NCBI GenBank assembly: GCA_025056255.1
Contig: JANWVT010000001.1
Location: forward strand, 248,001 to 312,000
Length of the DNA: 64,000 nt
Reading direction: 5' to 3'
Source: Bernardetiaceae bacterium
Lineage (GTDB): Bacteria; Bacteroidota; Bacteroidia; Cytophagales; Thermoflexibacteraceae
Positions 43,745-52,847 of the stretch are shown here, piece after piece. The notes under the pieces are model-generated. The model made no database searches, was not told the origin of the DNA, and saw only the letters and a program-made list of their open reading frames with translations. Both the position numbers and the translations under genes were made by a program. The stretch's first letter is position 1. The number at the start of each line of letters is the position of its first letter.

Positions 43745-45514
43745 ATGGGAATGCTTTTGCAGCAAGAGGCTGAAACATCAACAGCCTTCCATACACAAAC
43801 CCTCATGGGCGAATGTGTAATAGCAAAAAAGGGCATCAGTGGTGCCGAAGCGGTAGTGCTGTCTCTACTAGCTGAGGGAGTAGAGTGTGTATTTGGCTAT
43901 CCGGGTGGGGCTATTATGCCTGTTTACGATGCGCTGTATGACTACCGCGACCGCTTGCAGCATTTCTTGGTACGCCACGAACAAGGAGCGGCACATGCGG
44001 CACAAGGTTACGCAAGAGTGCAGCGGCGTGCGGGTGTCTGCATGGCAACCTCCGGACCGGGTGCCACCAACCTCATCACAGGCATTGCCGATGCCATGAT
44101 TGACTCTACCCCAATTGTTTGCATCACAGGGCAAGTAGGAAAACACCTGCTCGGAACAGATGCCTTTCAAGAAACTGACGTGATTGGTATTTCGATGCCC
44201 ATTACAAAGTGGAATTATCAGGTTACGCGTGCCGAAGAAATCCCTGAGGCTATTGCAAAAGCATTTTACATTGCCCAAAGCGGGCGCCCCGGTCCGGTGT
44301 TGATAGACATCACTAAAAATGCACAAACCGAAATATTCGACTTCCAATACCGCAAGTGCCTGAAAATTCGCAGCTACTTCCCTAAGCGCAAGGTAGATAT
44401 AGATGCCATCCAACGAGCTGCCGAGTTGATTAATCGTGCCGAGCGCCCCTTTATGCTCATTGGGCAAGGCGTGATTCTATCTGGCGCGCAAGACGACGTG
44501 AAAGAGATGGCTGAAAAAGCTGGCATTCCTGTAGCCAGCACCTTACTAGGACTTTCTGCTATGAGCGTGCACCACCCCCAATACGTAGGATACTTGGGCA
44601 TGCACGGCAACTACGGACCTAACGTGCTCACGAACCAATGCGACGTACTTATTGCCATAGGTATGCGATTTGACGACCGCGTTACAGGGCGATTAGACAG
44701 CTATGCCAAACAAGCCAAAGTCATTCACATTGAAATTGACCCTGCTGAAATCGATAAAAACGTCAAAACAGAAGTAGCTATTGTTGCCGATGCAAAAGAA
44801 GCCTTGCAAGCCTTGCTACCCCTGTTAGAAATTAAACGCTACCCTGAATGGATGGCAAAATTCAAAGAATGCGATGCCATAGAGCGCGAAAAAGTAATAC
44901 TGAAAGATTTTGCCCCCACTACGCCACTTCCCAAAATGGCAGAGGTGATCCACATGCTTTCTCAAAAAACGAAAGGGAAAGCCATTATTGCTACCGACGT
45001 AGGGCAACACCAAATGATGGCAACACGCTACTATCAATTTGATGAGCCATACAGCAATATTACTTCTGGTGGACTGGGTACAATGGGCTTTTGCCTGCCA
45101 GCAGCCATTGGTGCCAAAATAGGCAAACCCAACCGCGAAGTGATTGCCATTATTGGCGACGGCGGCTTTCAGATGACTATACAAGAGTTGGGCGTCATTA
45201 TGCAGTATAACATACCCGTGAAAATAATGGTATTGAACAACAACTTTTTGGGTATGGTGCGCCAATGGCAGCAACTGTTTTTTGACCGTCGCTATTCAAG
45301 TGTAGATATGCAAAATCCCGACTTCGTTAAGTTAGCAGAAGCATATCGCATACCGGCACGTCGCGTGGAAACGCGTGAACAACTGAGCGATGCCTTAGAT
45401 GAGATGCTCCATAGCCAATCAGCTTTCTTTTTAGAAGTGATGGTCGAAAAAGAAGACAACGTATTCCCAATGGTGCCTGCAGGTGCTGCTGTTGCCGAAA
45501 TCCGATTAGAATAG
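43745..45514 (+). CDS. ilvB: Acetolactate synthase large (catalytic) subunit
   Basis: A ThDP-dependent enzyme of 589 residues from the first ATG. It shows GISGAEAVVLSLLAEGVECV, the catalytic Glu in VRHEQGAAHAAQGYAR, CMATSGPGATNLITGIADAM, and the ThDP motif GDGGFQMTIQELGVIMQYNI ending in LNNNFLGMVRQWQ. It condenses pyruvate with pyruvate or 2-oxobutanoate. The start is uncertain: the first ATG lies only 11 nt after the operator-like repeat, and a methionine at 43805 (MGECVIAKKG) fits family length better. ilvN follows after 52 nt. Confidence 0.94.
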   Translation: MGMLLQQEAETSTAFHTQTLMGECVIAKKGISGAEAVVLSLLAEGVECVFGYPGGAIMPVYDALYDYRDRLQHFLVRHEQGAAHAAQGYARVQRRAGVCMATSGPGATNLITGIADAMIDSTPIVCITGQVGKHLLGTDAFQETDVIGISMPITKWNYQVTRAEEIPEAIAKAFYIAQSGRPGPVLIDITKNAQTEIFDFQYRKCLKIRSYFPKRKVDIDAIQRAAELINRAERPFMLIGQGVILSGAQDDVKEMAEKAGIPVASTLLGLSAMSVHHPQYVGYLGMHGNYGPNVLTNQCDVLIAIGMRFDDRVTGRLDSYAKQAKVIHIEIDPAEIDKNVKTEVAIVADAKEALQALLPLLEIKRYPEWMAKFKECDAIEREKVILKDFAPTTPLPKMAEVIHMLSQKTKGKAIIATDVGQHQMMATRYYQFDEPYSNITSGGLGTMGFCLPAAIGAKIGKPNREVIAIIGDGGFQMTIQELGVIMQYNIPVKIMVLNNNFLGMVRQWQQLFFDRRYSSVDMQNPDFVKLAEAYRIPARRVETREQLSDALDEMLHSQSAFFLEVMVEKEDNVFPMVPAGAAVAEIRLE

Positions 45515-45566
45515 GAATTTAATGTACGATGGCAAAAACATTTAGTCAACAAATCAACACGCTGCT

Positions 45567-46118
45567 ATGCAAGCCTTAGAAGGAAACCAACAACGATATA
45601 CTATCTCTATTTTCACTGAAGACAAGGTAGGGCTTTTGAGTCGAATTACAGGTATCTTCACGCGCCGCAAAATTAACGTGGACAGCCTAACGGTTTCAGA
45701 AACTGAAAACAAAGGCATCAGTCGTTTTACGGTTGTTATCCGTACGCTTCCAGAGCGCATTGGCGTAATTGTGCGGCAAATAGAAAAACAAGTAGAAGTG
45801 CTCAAAGCTTTTTATTATACCGACGAGCAGATTGTTTATCAAGAATTAGCCCTTTATAAAATGCCGACAGAAGCTTTTGCTGGCAGTCAGGCAGTAGAAA
45901 AAATTATCCGCGACAATTATGCACGCGTTATTACCATTGAACCCGAATTTATTGTAATTGAAAAAACAGGACACGAAGAGGAAACTACCAAGCTATTCAA
46001 TGAATTGAAACCCTACGGGGTGCTGAGTTTTGTTCGCTCTGGTAGAATTGCTATTGCTAAACCCATGAAGTTGCTGAAAGTGCATTTGGAAGAGTTGGAA
46101 AATATTTCAGAATTTTAA
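45567..46118 (+). CDS. ilvN: Acetolactate synthase small (regulatory) subunit
   Basis: A 183-residue protein with an N-terminal ACT domain (about 8-80: YTISIFTEDKVGLLSRITGI, FTRRKINVDSLTVSETENKG) and a C-terminal ALS_ss_C domain (about 95-175). ACT domains of this subunit usually bind valine and impose feedback inhibition on IlvB. It ends the ilv cluster and is followed by a clear terminator. ilvC is not in this window. Confidence 0.93.
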   Translation: MQALEGNQQRYTISIFTEDKVGLLSRITGIFTRRKINVDSLTVSETENKGISRFTVVIRTLPERIGVIVRQIEKQVEVLKAFYYTDEQIVYQELALYKMPTEAFAGSQAVEKIIRDNYARVITIEPEFIVIEKTGHEEETTKLFNELKPYGVLSFVRSGRIAIAKPMKLLKVHLEELENISEF

Positions 46119-46215
46119 TTGGCATTTGTTGCAGCTATTGGTTGCTCAGCAAGTTGTCCTACCTTGTTGAGAAAGCAAGCAAATTCTATTGTGTTTGAAA
46201 ACCCTCGTACTGCCC

Positions 46216-46246
46216 AACCTGACAGATTTCACCAACCTGTCAGGTT
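46216..46246 (+). terminator. Terminator of the ilv cluster
   Basis: Perfect 10-bp stem, AACCTGACAG and CTGTCAGGTT, 11-nt loop, followed by TATTTTATG. The stem belongs to a CCTGACAGGTT-like palindrome family seen several times in the window. Confidence 0.75.
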
Positions 46247-46364
46247 TATTTTATGAGCACCTAATTTAACAACCAAGTTGATTGCTATGCTAATAAGTTG
46301 CTTGTGAATGCATCCAACAATGGTAAGGTAAATATTTGCCAAACCACTTGAGTGTATGTCCGTA

Positions 46365-46430
46365 GCCTATGTCTTTGCAAGCAACAGATAGCTGCTTGCT
46401 GAACAACGGCGGAGGTTGAGGCACCCAACC
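46365..46430 (+). repeat. Possible diverged repeat, copy D
   Basis: TAGCCTATGTCTTTGCAAGC and CTGAACAACGGCGGAGGTT align in order with the core of copy C (CCTGTCCTACTTGCAAC, ACGAACAACGGCGAGTTT). The match is shorter and weaker than for copies A to C. Confidence 0.3.
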
Positions 46431-46477
46431 ACGGTGAGCACGCTTTCAATTACATGCTTTTGCATTTAGAATAAAAA

Positions 46478-48871
46478 ATGTATTTTCATAATACCAAGCT
46501 CATCACGCCTATGTTCCGAGTAGCTGGCTTCGGCAGCCTGATTTGGCTGTGGAGCTTTTGTTTATGGGCACAAACTACACAAATCCATTTTCTCTCAGGT
46601 ACGGACAAAGACAACCTCGTACAATGGGATTTTTGGATAGACAAGGGCAGAAAATCGGGTAACTGGCAGAAAATAAACGTTCCTTCGTGTTGGGAAACTG
46701 AAGGATTCGGCACAATAGCAGCGGTGGCTACTGCTAGTGAGCAAGGCATTTACAAGCATCAATTTATTGCACTGCCTCAATGGCAAGGAAAGCACGTTAG
46801 GATAGTATTTGAGGGCGTCCTTTCAGAAGCCACTGTTAAACTCAACGGCAAACTACTAGGCTCGCACAGAGGCGCTTATGAACCTTTTGCTTTCAATGTA
46901 TCTGACAAGTTGTTGTGGGGGGCAAGTAATGAATTGGAAATTGCCGTGCGCAAGCAGCAAGGAGCATCCGATTCGTGGAGCCTTGGCGGCATCTACAAGC
47001 CCGTCTATTTAGAAATACTACCACCTGTTCATATTACACAGCTCCTTGTTGATGCTCGCCAAAACGGAGAGTTGCAAGCACGCATATTGGTAAATCAACC
47101 AGCCAACACACAAGTAGTTGCCTACTTGAAAGACCAACACGGGCGCACCATTGGCGAACCACTGCAGAGCAGCGCTGCCCGTTTCTTCTCTGACCAACAC
47201 ATCGGGTTTGAACTAAACGCAACCTTTTCGGGTATTCAACCATGGTCTGCGGAGTTGCCACAGCGCTACCGGCTAACAGTAGAATTACAAAACGAACACG
47301 GCGCACTGTTGCACCAACTTTCCACTACTGTTGGGTTTCGCAGTGTAGTTGTACAGCGCAACAGGCTTTATCTTAACAACCAACCTGTACAATTACAAAC
47401 AGTGCAATACCGGGGCTTTTGGGTAGAAAGCGGCATTAGCGTCAGCAGGCAAATCAGCGAGTTAGACGGGCTGCTGCTTAAAGAAATGAATGCCAACTCT
47501 GTTTACCAACCACTCTATACGCCCGACTCACACTTTCTCGATGTATGCGACTCCTTAGGGCTGTATCTTATTTGCCAAGTGCCTAAAGCCCTAACAGAAC
47601 TAACCTTGCCTGTAACCAACCACCCTTGCCTGATTCTGCTCACTGACAATACCAATCAACCAGACTGGGTGCCGCAAGCTGTACTACCCCCAAATGCCCT
47701 ACATGTTGTTAGTGAAGTGTCCAAATTAAGTGATGCGTTCATCAAAGCAACATGGGAGGCTACTTTGAAAGGCAACAAATGGGGGATGCTATTGCCCTAT
47801 TTTGCCGAAGAATCGCTGAAAGACGAGAACGGCAAGCTGCTTAGGCAAGCAAGTACTGAACAGGTAGGTTTCGTAGATGCTTATCACAAACCCCAAGCCC
47901 TATACCACGCTGTAAGAGATTGGTGGTCGCCGGTGCAACTTCGCAGCGAGCACTCCCACGGACGTTTTCAAGGCACACTAATAGCAGAGAATCGTTTCAG
48001 TTTTACCAATTTAAATCAATGTAGAATTACTTGGCAACTTGCCAAAGTGATATTTCCCTCCGACAGAACCTCTACCGGAGATTTACAAATTCTTGCAAGT
48101 GGTATTGCATCTTCGCCCAACATTGCGCCCGGTACAGCTGATAAACTACTGCTCAATTTGCCTAATGATTGGCAAAATAACGACCTGCTAATAGTTAGCA
48201 TCGCCACTTCGCTAGGCAATGAGATTTGTACAAAACACTTCCCCATTACCAGCCCTGAAAACTACTTACCACAATGGTGGCTGGGCGAATTTACCAACAG
48301 CTCGCTGGTGCACAAAACGGAAACCGGATGGGAACTTTCCAACGAGGAACTAAAAATTATTGTGCATCCTCACGGGCATCTTCTGCAAATCAACTCACCT
48401 ACTCAAAATCATCAGATAATCGGCGGAGTGCCAATTGGCGAGCAGCCCGTTGAAGTTCGCAAAGAAGCAGAAGGCACATTACTATTTCGCTTTGCGGCGT
48501 CTTCGCCCGTCCAATGGATTAGTTATGCCTTGTCAGATGCAGGCGTGCTGCGCATACAGTATGCAGGCAAGCAAGTAGGCTTTTTGTTCAATGGCAACCT
48601 ACAAGTATTTAGCGCGTACGCTGTCGGTCTGCCGTCGGCAGGTATCACAGCAGGTGCATCACTCAACTTGATTCGGCAGAAAAATGCCCGTTGGCAAGGT
48701 AACTACCAACAGTTGTACTGGGCAAAATGGCAAACAGACAACTATTCGTTGACCATTATGGCTGGCAGTAGCGATGTACTGATGCAAATGCTAGCAGAGA
48801 GCCACTTGCTAATTGCTCCTTCGGCTCAGTTGCCCGCACCTGTTACCTTGTATTTGAAAACAGAAAACTAA
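46478..48871 (+). CDS. GH2-like (beta-galactosidase fold) protein, probably catalytically inactive
   Basis: A 797-residue secreted protein. After a signal peptide (an ATG at 46511 is an alternative start) it has the GH2 jellyroll (VPSCWETEGFG, GIYKHQFIALPQWQGKHVRI, SHRGAYEPFAFNVSDKL, SWSLGGIYKPVYLEI), an Ig-like domain, a strongly shortened TIM barrel (about 310-490) and a beta-galactosidase small-chain-like C-terminus (about 615-795). In the barrel, PLYTPDSHFLDVCDSLGLYL matches the GH2 strand before the active site, but the following NHPCLILLTDNTNQPDW replaces the usual NHPSIIxWSLGNE, so the acid/base Glu is gone, and no second catalytic Glu region is recognisable. Sugar binding without hydrolysis is possible. 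Confidence 0.7.
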   Translation: MYFHNTKLITPMFRVAGFGSLIWLWSFCLWAQTTQIHFLSGTDKDNLVQWDFWIDKGRKSGNWQKINVPSCWETEGFGTIAAVATASEQGIYKHQFIALPQWQGKHVRIVFEGVLSEATVKLNGKLLGSHRGAYEPFAFNVSDKLLWGASNELEIAVRKQQGASDSWSLGGIYKPVYLEILPPVHITQLLVDARQNGELQARILVNQPANTQVVAYLKDQHGRTIGEPLQSSAARFFSDQHIGFELNATFSGIQPWSAELPQRYRLTVELQNEHGALLHQLSTTVGFRSVVVQRNRLYLNNQPVQLQTVQYRGFWVESGISVSRQISELDGLLLKEMNANSVYQPLYTPDSHFLDVCDSLGLYLICQVPKALTELTLPVTNHPCLILLTDNTNQPDWVPQAVLPPNALHVVSEVSKLSDAFIKATWEATLKGNKWGMLLPYFAEESLKDENGKLLRQASTEQVGFVDAYHKPQALYHAVRDWWSPVQLRSEHSHGRFQGTLIAENRFSFTNLNQCRITWQLAKVIFPSDRTSTGDLQILASGIASSPNIAPGTADKLLLNLPNDWQNNDLLIVSIATSLGNEICTKHFPITSPENYLPQWWLGEFTNSSLVHKTETGWELSNEELKIIVHPHGHLLQINSPTQNHQIIGGVPIGEQPVEVRKEAEGTLLFRFAASSPVQWISYALSDAGVLRIQYAGKQVGFLFNGNLQVFSAYAVGLPSAGITAGASLNLIRQKNARWQGNYQQLYWAKWQTDNYSLTIMAGSSDVLMQMLAESHLLIAPSAQLPAPVTLYLKTEN

Positions 48872-48910
48872 CCTCTCCACAAATAGCGCGAAAAAAATCC
48901 GAGCAAATAG

Positions 48911-48922
48911 TATGCAAGCATA
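48911..48922 (+). promoter_or_regulatory. Palindrome in the marR promoter region
   Basis: TATGCAAGCATA is a perfect 12-nt palindrome, 11 nt upstream of the -7 box at 48934-48941. A MarR autoregulatory operator is plausible from position. Confidence 0.4.
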
Positions 48923-48933
48923 ATACTTTTATT

Positions 48934-48941
48934 TACTTTTG
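48934..48941 (+). promoter_or_regulatory. -7 promoter box for the marR gene
   Basis: TACTTTTG matches TANNTTTG exactly and ends 17 nt before the ATG at 48959. Confidence 0.5.
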
Positions 48942-48958
48942 GCAGAAATACGTGGTGT

Positions 48959-49450
48959 ATGGCTACAGACAGTCAGGATAAGAAAAAACAGTCCGTAGAT
49001 TTTAGAGTAAAAGCTACTTGGTTGGCAATAGCAAAAATGTACAACGCCTTAGGTGCAGCTCACGGCATTACTCACTCTAATGGCTTTGTACTGCTTAACA
49101 TAGACAAAGAACATGGCACACCAGCAACCAAAATAGCGCCACTAATGGGTATGGAAGCACGTAGCCTAAGCCGGATGCTTAAAACCATGGAAGAAGAAGG
49201 CATGATTTACCGCCGACACGACGAAAAAGACCGGCGAAAAGTGCTTATTTGCCTCACAGAAGCAGGCAAAGTCAAGCGCGAAGCCTCGCGGCAAGTAGTC
49301 AAAGAGTTTAACAGGCGCGTGCGCCAAGCTGTTGGCGAAGAAAAAATGCAATTGTTTTTCGAGATACTCGACCAAATTAACGAGGTAGTAGAATCATACA
49401 AGCTGCCAGCCTTGTCATTAGACCTTAACGAAGAATCTTTAGCCGTTTAG
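48959..49450 (+). CDS. MarR family transcriptional regulator
   Basis: A 163-residue winged-helix protein: ITHSNGFVLLNIDKEHGTPA, then the recognition helix region MGMEARSLSRMLKTMEEEGM and the wing IYRRHDEKDRRKVLICLTEA, which carry the conserved D-x-R of MarR wings. N- and C-terminal helices form the dimer interface. It precedes a broken DUF2147 gene (4 nt) and fadN on the same strand; in other Bacteroidota MarR proteins beside beta-oxidation genes likely respond to fatty acyl compounds. That ligand is inferred. Confidence 0.88.
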   Translation: MATDSQDKKKQSVDFRVKATWLAIAKMYNALGAAHGITHSNGFVLLNIDKEHGTPATKIAPLMGMEARSLSRMLKTMEEEGMIYRRHDEKDRRKVLICLTEAGKVKREASRQVVKEFNRRVRQAVGEEKMQLFFEILDQINEVVESYKLPALSLDLNEESLAV

Positions 49451-49454
49451 TAAT

Positions 49455-49882
49455 ATGCGAACCATTTACAGGGGGCTAATATTGCTTTTGCTGCTATTTG
49501 CCTACCCCTGCTTAGCACAAGACATCGTAGGCAAGTGGAAAACAATTGACGATGAGGATGGAAAACCTCGTTCAATAGTAGAAATCTACAAACAAGGCGA
49601 GAAATATTTTGGTAAAATTGTAGAAATATTTTATCGCCCGGGCGAACCTACCGACCCTGTTTGCAACCTGTGCACCGATGAACGAAAAGGAAAAAAATCA
49701 TTGGCATGGTCATTATTCGCAACTTGGAAAAGAAAGGCAATGAGTTCAAAGGGGGCGATATTTTAGACCCTAAAAACGGAAAAATATACGACTGCAAACT
49801 GTGGGTAGAAAATGGTGTGCTCAAAGTACGCGGCTATGTAGCCTTCCTCTATCGCACACAGAGTTGGTATAAACATCTGTAA
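49455..49882 (+). pseudogene. DUF2147 family secreted protein, broken by a frameshift
   Basis: The first frame (49455-49766) has a signal peptide (TIYRGLILLLLLFAYPCLAQ), then DIVGKWKTIDDEDGKPRSIV, EIYKQGEKYFGKIVEIFYRP and VCNLCTDERKGKK, which is the DUF2147 fold start. After the A7 run at 49691-49697 the frame fails, while the neighbouring frame continues IIGMVIIRNLEKKGNEFKGG and KVRGYVAFLYRTQSWYKHL to a stop at 49880-49882. One added A would restore a 142-residue protein. DUF2147 proteins are small lipocalin-like proteins of unknown role. It may be an assembly error rather than a dead gene. Confidence 0.8.
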
Positions 49883-49933
49883 AAGTATAAGGCATCTGAA
49901 TCGGAAACGACCAATCCAACAACCGGAAAAAAC

Positions 49934-52339
49934 ATGAAAAATCGCAGCATTAAAAAAGTAGCCGTATTAGGCTCCGGCGTGATGGGCTCACGCATTGCTT
50001 GTCATTTTGCTAACATCGGCGTTGAGGTACTGTTGTTAGACATTGTGCCTGCCGAAGCTAACGAAGCAGAGAAAGCCAAGGGGCTCACCATAGAGCATCC
50101 GGCAGTGCGCAACCGCATCGTCAACGATTCACTGGCGGCTGCTGTGAAGTCAACCCCTTCCCCAGTATACCACTCCAAGGTAGTCTCGCTGATTCAAACT
50201 GGCAATTTCCAAGACGATATGAAAAAAATTGCCGACTGCGACTGGGTACTCGAAGCGGTAGTAGAGCGTTTAGATATCAAAAAACAAGTTTTTGAACAAG
50301 TAGAAAAATTCCGCAAAAAAGGCACGCTCATTACTTCCAACACCTCTGGCATTCCAATGGCACTTATGTGCGAAGGGCGCAGTGAAGATTTCCAAGCGCA
50401 CTTCTGTGGTACGCACTTTTTCAACCCCCCTCGCTACCTGCGATTGCTCGAAATTATTCCCGGACCCAAAACTAAACCCGAAATAGTAGAGTTTCTGATG
50501 CACTACGGCATGCTTTTCTTAGGCAAAGAAACCGTATTGTGCAAAGATACTCCCGCATTTATTGCCAACCGAATTGGCGTGTACAGCATGATGTCTGCCA
50601 TGCACAAGCTAGAAAGTTTCGACCTTACCGTAGATGAAATTGATGCACTCACCGGCACTGTGATTGGGCGCGCCAAGTCGGCTACCTTCCGTACCAGCGA
50701 CGTAGTGGGACTCGATACTACCGTTAATGTAGCCAATAACTTATATGCAGCGCTCACCCACGACGAGAGCCGCGAAGCTTTCCGACTGCCCCGCATCGTA
50801 AAAGAACTCTACGAACGCAAATGGTTAGGCGACAAAACAGGACAAGGATTCTTCAAAAAAATAAAAGGAGCAGACGGTACAAGCCAAATTCTAACGCTCA
50901 ACTTAAAAACCTTTGAATATGAACCGCAAACCAAGCCAAAGTTTGATGCCATAGCGGCTGTGAAAGATATCGAGAACGTGAAGCAACGCATTCCCAAGCT
51001 GGTAAACAGTAACGACAAAGTGGGAGCGTTCTATCGCGCTACGTTCTATGACCTGTTCAGATATTGCTCTTATCGCATCCCTGAAATTGCTGACGAGCTG
51101 TATCGGATAGACCAAGCCGTTGCTGCTGGCTTTGCATGGGAACTAGGACCGTTTGAAACATGGGATTTGCTTGGCGTGCGAGAAACAGTTGCCAAAATGG
51201 AAGCTGCCAATGAAAAACCTGCTCAATGGGTATATGACATGCTGGCAGCCGGACATGAGTCGTTCTATAAGGTAGAAAAAGGCATTCGCCACTATTACGA
51301 CATCCCTTCGCAGTCCTACAAGGTCATACCCGGCAGCGAAGGTTTTATTATTTTAGACAACCTCCGCCCTACCAACAAGGTGTGGGGCAATGCAGGCACT
51401 ACTTTGTTCGACCTTGGCGACGGCATTTTAGGATTGGAATTCCACACTAAAATGAACAGCATTGGCGCCGAGGTGTTAGAAGGCATCAACACAGCTATCA
51501 CCAAAGCAGAAGAAAACTTCCGCGGCTTGGTAATTGGCAACGACGGAGCCAACTTTTCGGCAGGTGCTAATTTAGCCATGTTATTCATGGCTGCTAGCAA
51601 CGGTGAGTTTGATGAAATCAACTTTTCCATCGCGGCTTTCCAAAATACCATGATGCGGGCTCGCTATTCTTCAGTGCCAGTAGTAACAGCCCCCTCCGGA
51701 CTTGCACTAGGTGGCGGTTGTGAGCTCCAGCTCCATGCCGACCATATCCAAGCACACGCCGAAACCTATATGGGGCTAGTAGAAGTGGGCGTTGGACTCA
51801 TCCCAGCAGGAGGAGGTACCAAAGAAATGACCCTGCGCGCCTCTGATAGTTTTGTTAAAGGCGACGTAGAACTGAACCGCTTACAAGAATACTTCATGAA
51901 TATTGCTATGGCAAAAGTTTCTACTTCTGCTCATGAGGCAAAAGAATTGGGCTACATTCGCCCTACCGATGGCATTACCTTGCATCGTTCCCTTGTGATA
52001 GCAGATGCCAAACGCGCTGCCATAGCACTAGCCGAAGCCGGCTACACCAAACCTGTACCACGAAAAGACATTAAAGTATTGGGTAAAACGGCGCTTGCTT
52101 TATTTGAAACAGGCATTGCCAGCATGCGCTACGGCAATTACATCAGCGAACACGATGCAAAAATTGCCCGTAAAATTGCCTATGTAATGAGTGGCGGCGA
52201 CCTCAGCTATCCACAAATGGTCAGCGAACAATATTTGTTAGACTTAGAACGAGAAGCCTTCTTGTCGCTCTCTGGTGAACCTAAAACCTTAGAACGCATT
52301 CATGCCTTGTTGTTCAAAGGAAAAACGGTGCGAAACTAA
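49934..52339 (+). CDS. fadN: 3-hydroxyacyl-CoA dehydrogenase / enoyl-CoA hydratase (FadN type)
   Basis: An 801-residue bifunctional protein. The N-terminal half is an NAD-dependent dehydrogenase (VAVLGSGVMGSRIACHFANI, then SNTSGIPMALMCEGRSEDFQ, THFFNPPRYLRLLEIIPGPK, with catalytic His in GTHFFNP), and the C-terminal part (about 480-700) a crotonase domain (GANFSAGANLAMLF, LALGGGCELQLHADHIQ, VEVGVGLIPAGGGTKEM). The order dehydrogenase-then-hydratase distinguishes FadN from E. coli FadB. It catalyses two steps of fatty acid beta-oxidation. The thiolase and acyl-CoA dehydrogenase genes that often follow fadN are absent here; terminators follow instead. Confidence 0.92.
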   Translation: MKNRSIKKVAVLGSGVMGSRIACHFANIGVEVLLLDIVPAEANEAEKAKGLTIEHPAVRNRIVNDSLAAAVKSTPSPVYHSKVVSLIQTGNFQDDMKKIADCDWVLEAVVERLDIKKQVFEQVEKFRKKGTLITSNTSGIPMALMCEGRSEDFQAHFCGTHFFNPPRYLRLLEIIPGPKTKPEIVEFLMHYGMLFLGKETVLCKDTPAFIANRIGVYSMMSAMHKLESFDLTVDEIDALTGTVIGRAKSATFRTSDVVGLDTTVNVANNLYAALTHDESREAFRLPRIVKELYERKWLGDKTGQGFFKKIKGADGTSQILTLNLKTFEYEPQTKPKFDAIAAVKDIENVKQRIPKLVNSNDKVGAFYRATFYDLFRYCSYRIPEIADELYRIDQAVAAGFAWELGPFETWDLLGVRETVAKMEAANEKPAQWVYDMLAAGHESFYKVEKGIRHYYDIPSQSYKVIPGSEGFIILDNLRPTNKVWGNAGTTLFDLGDGILGLEFHTKMNSIGAEVLEGINTAITKAEENFRGLVIGNDGANFSAGANLAMLFMAASNGEFDEINFSIAAFQNTMMRARYSSVPVVTAPSGLALGGGCELQLHADHIQAHAETYMGLVEVGVGLIPAGGGTKEMTLRASDSFVKGDVELNRLQEYFMNIAMAKVSTSAHEAKELGYIRPTDGITLHRSLVIADAKRAAIALAEAGYTKPVPRKDIKVLGKTALALFETGIASMRYGNYISEHDAKIARKIAYVMSGGDLSYPQMVSEQYLLDLEREAFLSLSGEPKTLERIHALLFKGKTVRN

Positions 52340-52368
52340 GTAATTGAACTGTTTGGAAAATCTGCCGC

Positions 52369-52390
52369 CGTGCCACGACGCCGTGGCACG
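52369..52390 (+). terminator. Hairpin after fadN
   Basis: Perfect 9-bp stem CGTGCCACG and CGTGGCACG, loop ACGC, 29 nt after the fadN stop. Not followed by a U-tract; it may protect the 3' end. Confidence 0.4.
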
Positions 52391-52480
52391 TCGCTGTTTC
52401 ATAGCTTCACAGTGCCGTTTTCGTTTCCTGCAAACAACTAACTATTGCACGTAGAAGATACACGCAACGGCATACACCAA

Positions 52481-52512
52481 AAACCCGACAGGTTTAAAAA
52501 CCTGCCGGGTTT
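52481..52512 (+). terminator. Intrinsic terminator after fadN
   Basis: Stem AAACCCGACAGGT and ACCTGCCGGGTTT with one A-C mismatch, 6-nt loop, then TTTTACC. The stem is a variant of the CCTGACAGG palindrome family. Confidence 0.8.
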
Positions 52513-52847
52513 TTTACCATGATATAATAAGCTACGCAAGTAATGCAATGAAACATGCGAAAATTTCCACGTGCCTTTGCAAGCTGCTGTTGTTGGCTCG
52601 CCATGTAGTATTGCCTGCAGCTGCACTTAGCAGAATAACAAAAATTGTTTGCCCCGAAAAGCGGAAAATAAAGCTATACTTTTTCAGCTCATCCCTGATT
52701 TTTGTGCTTTTCACTTGTAAGCTACTGACTATCAGGTGTAATTCGCGTTCAACTAACAGCTACACGGAAAAATGGTAAGACAATTACAACCATGCGGTAG
52801 AAATAACCGCATCTTTGTCAACTGATTTTCAACTTCTGACCCGTCAT

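Larger units (their letters stand above)
46119..46477. other. Intergenic region after ilvN
   Basis: About 360 nt with the ilvN terminator (46216-46246) and a weak match to the dispersed repeat (46365-46430). No gene seen. Confidence 0.6.
52340..52847. other. Intergenic region after fadN
   Basis: About 510 nt: two hairpins (52369-52390, 52481-52512), the motif CACTTGTAAGCTACTGACTA near 52710, and a small hairpin ATGCGGT..ACCGCAT (52792-52812) just before a CATCTTTG -7-like box at 52810-52817. No credible gene. Confidence 0.55.
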
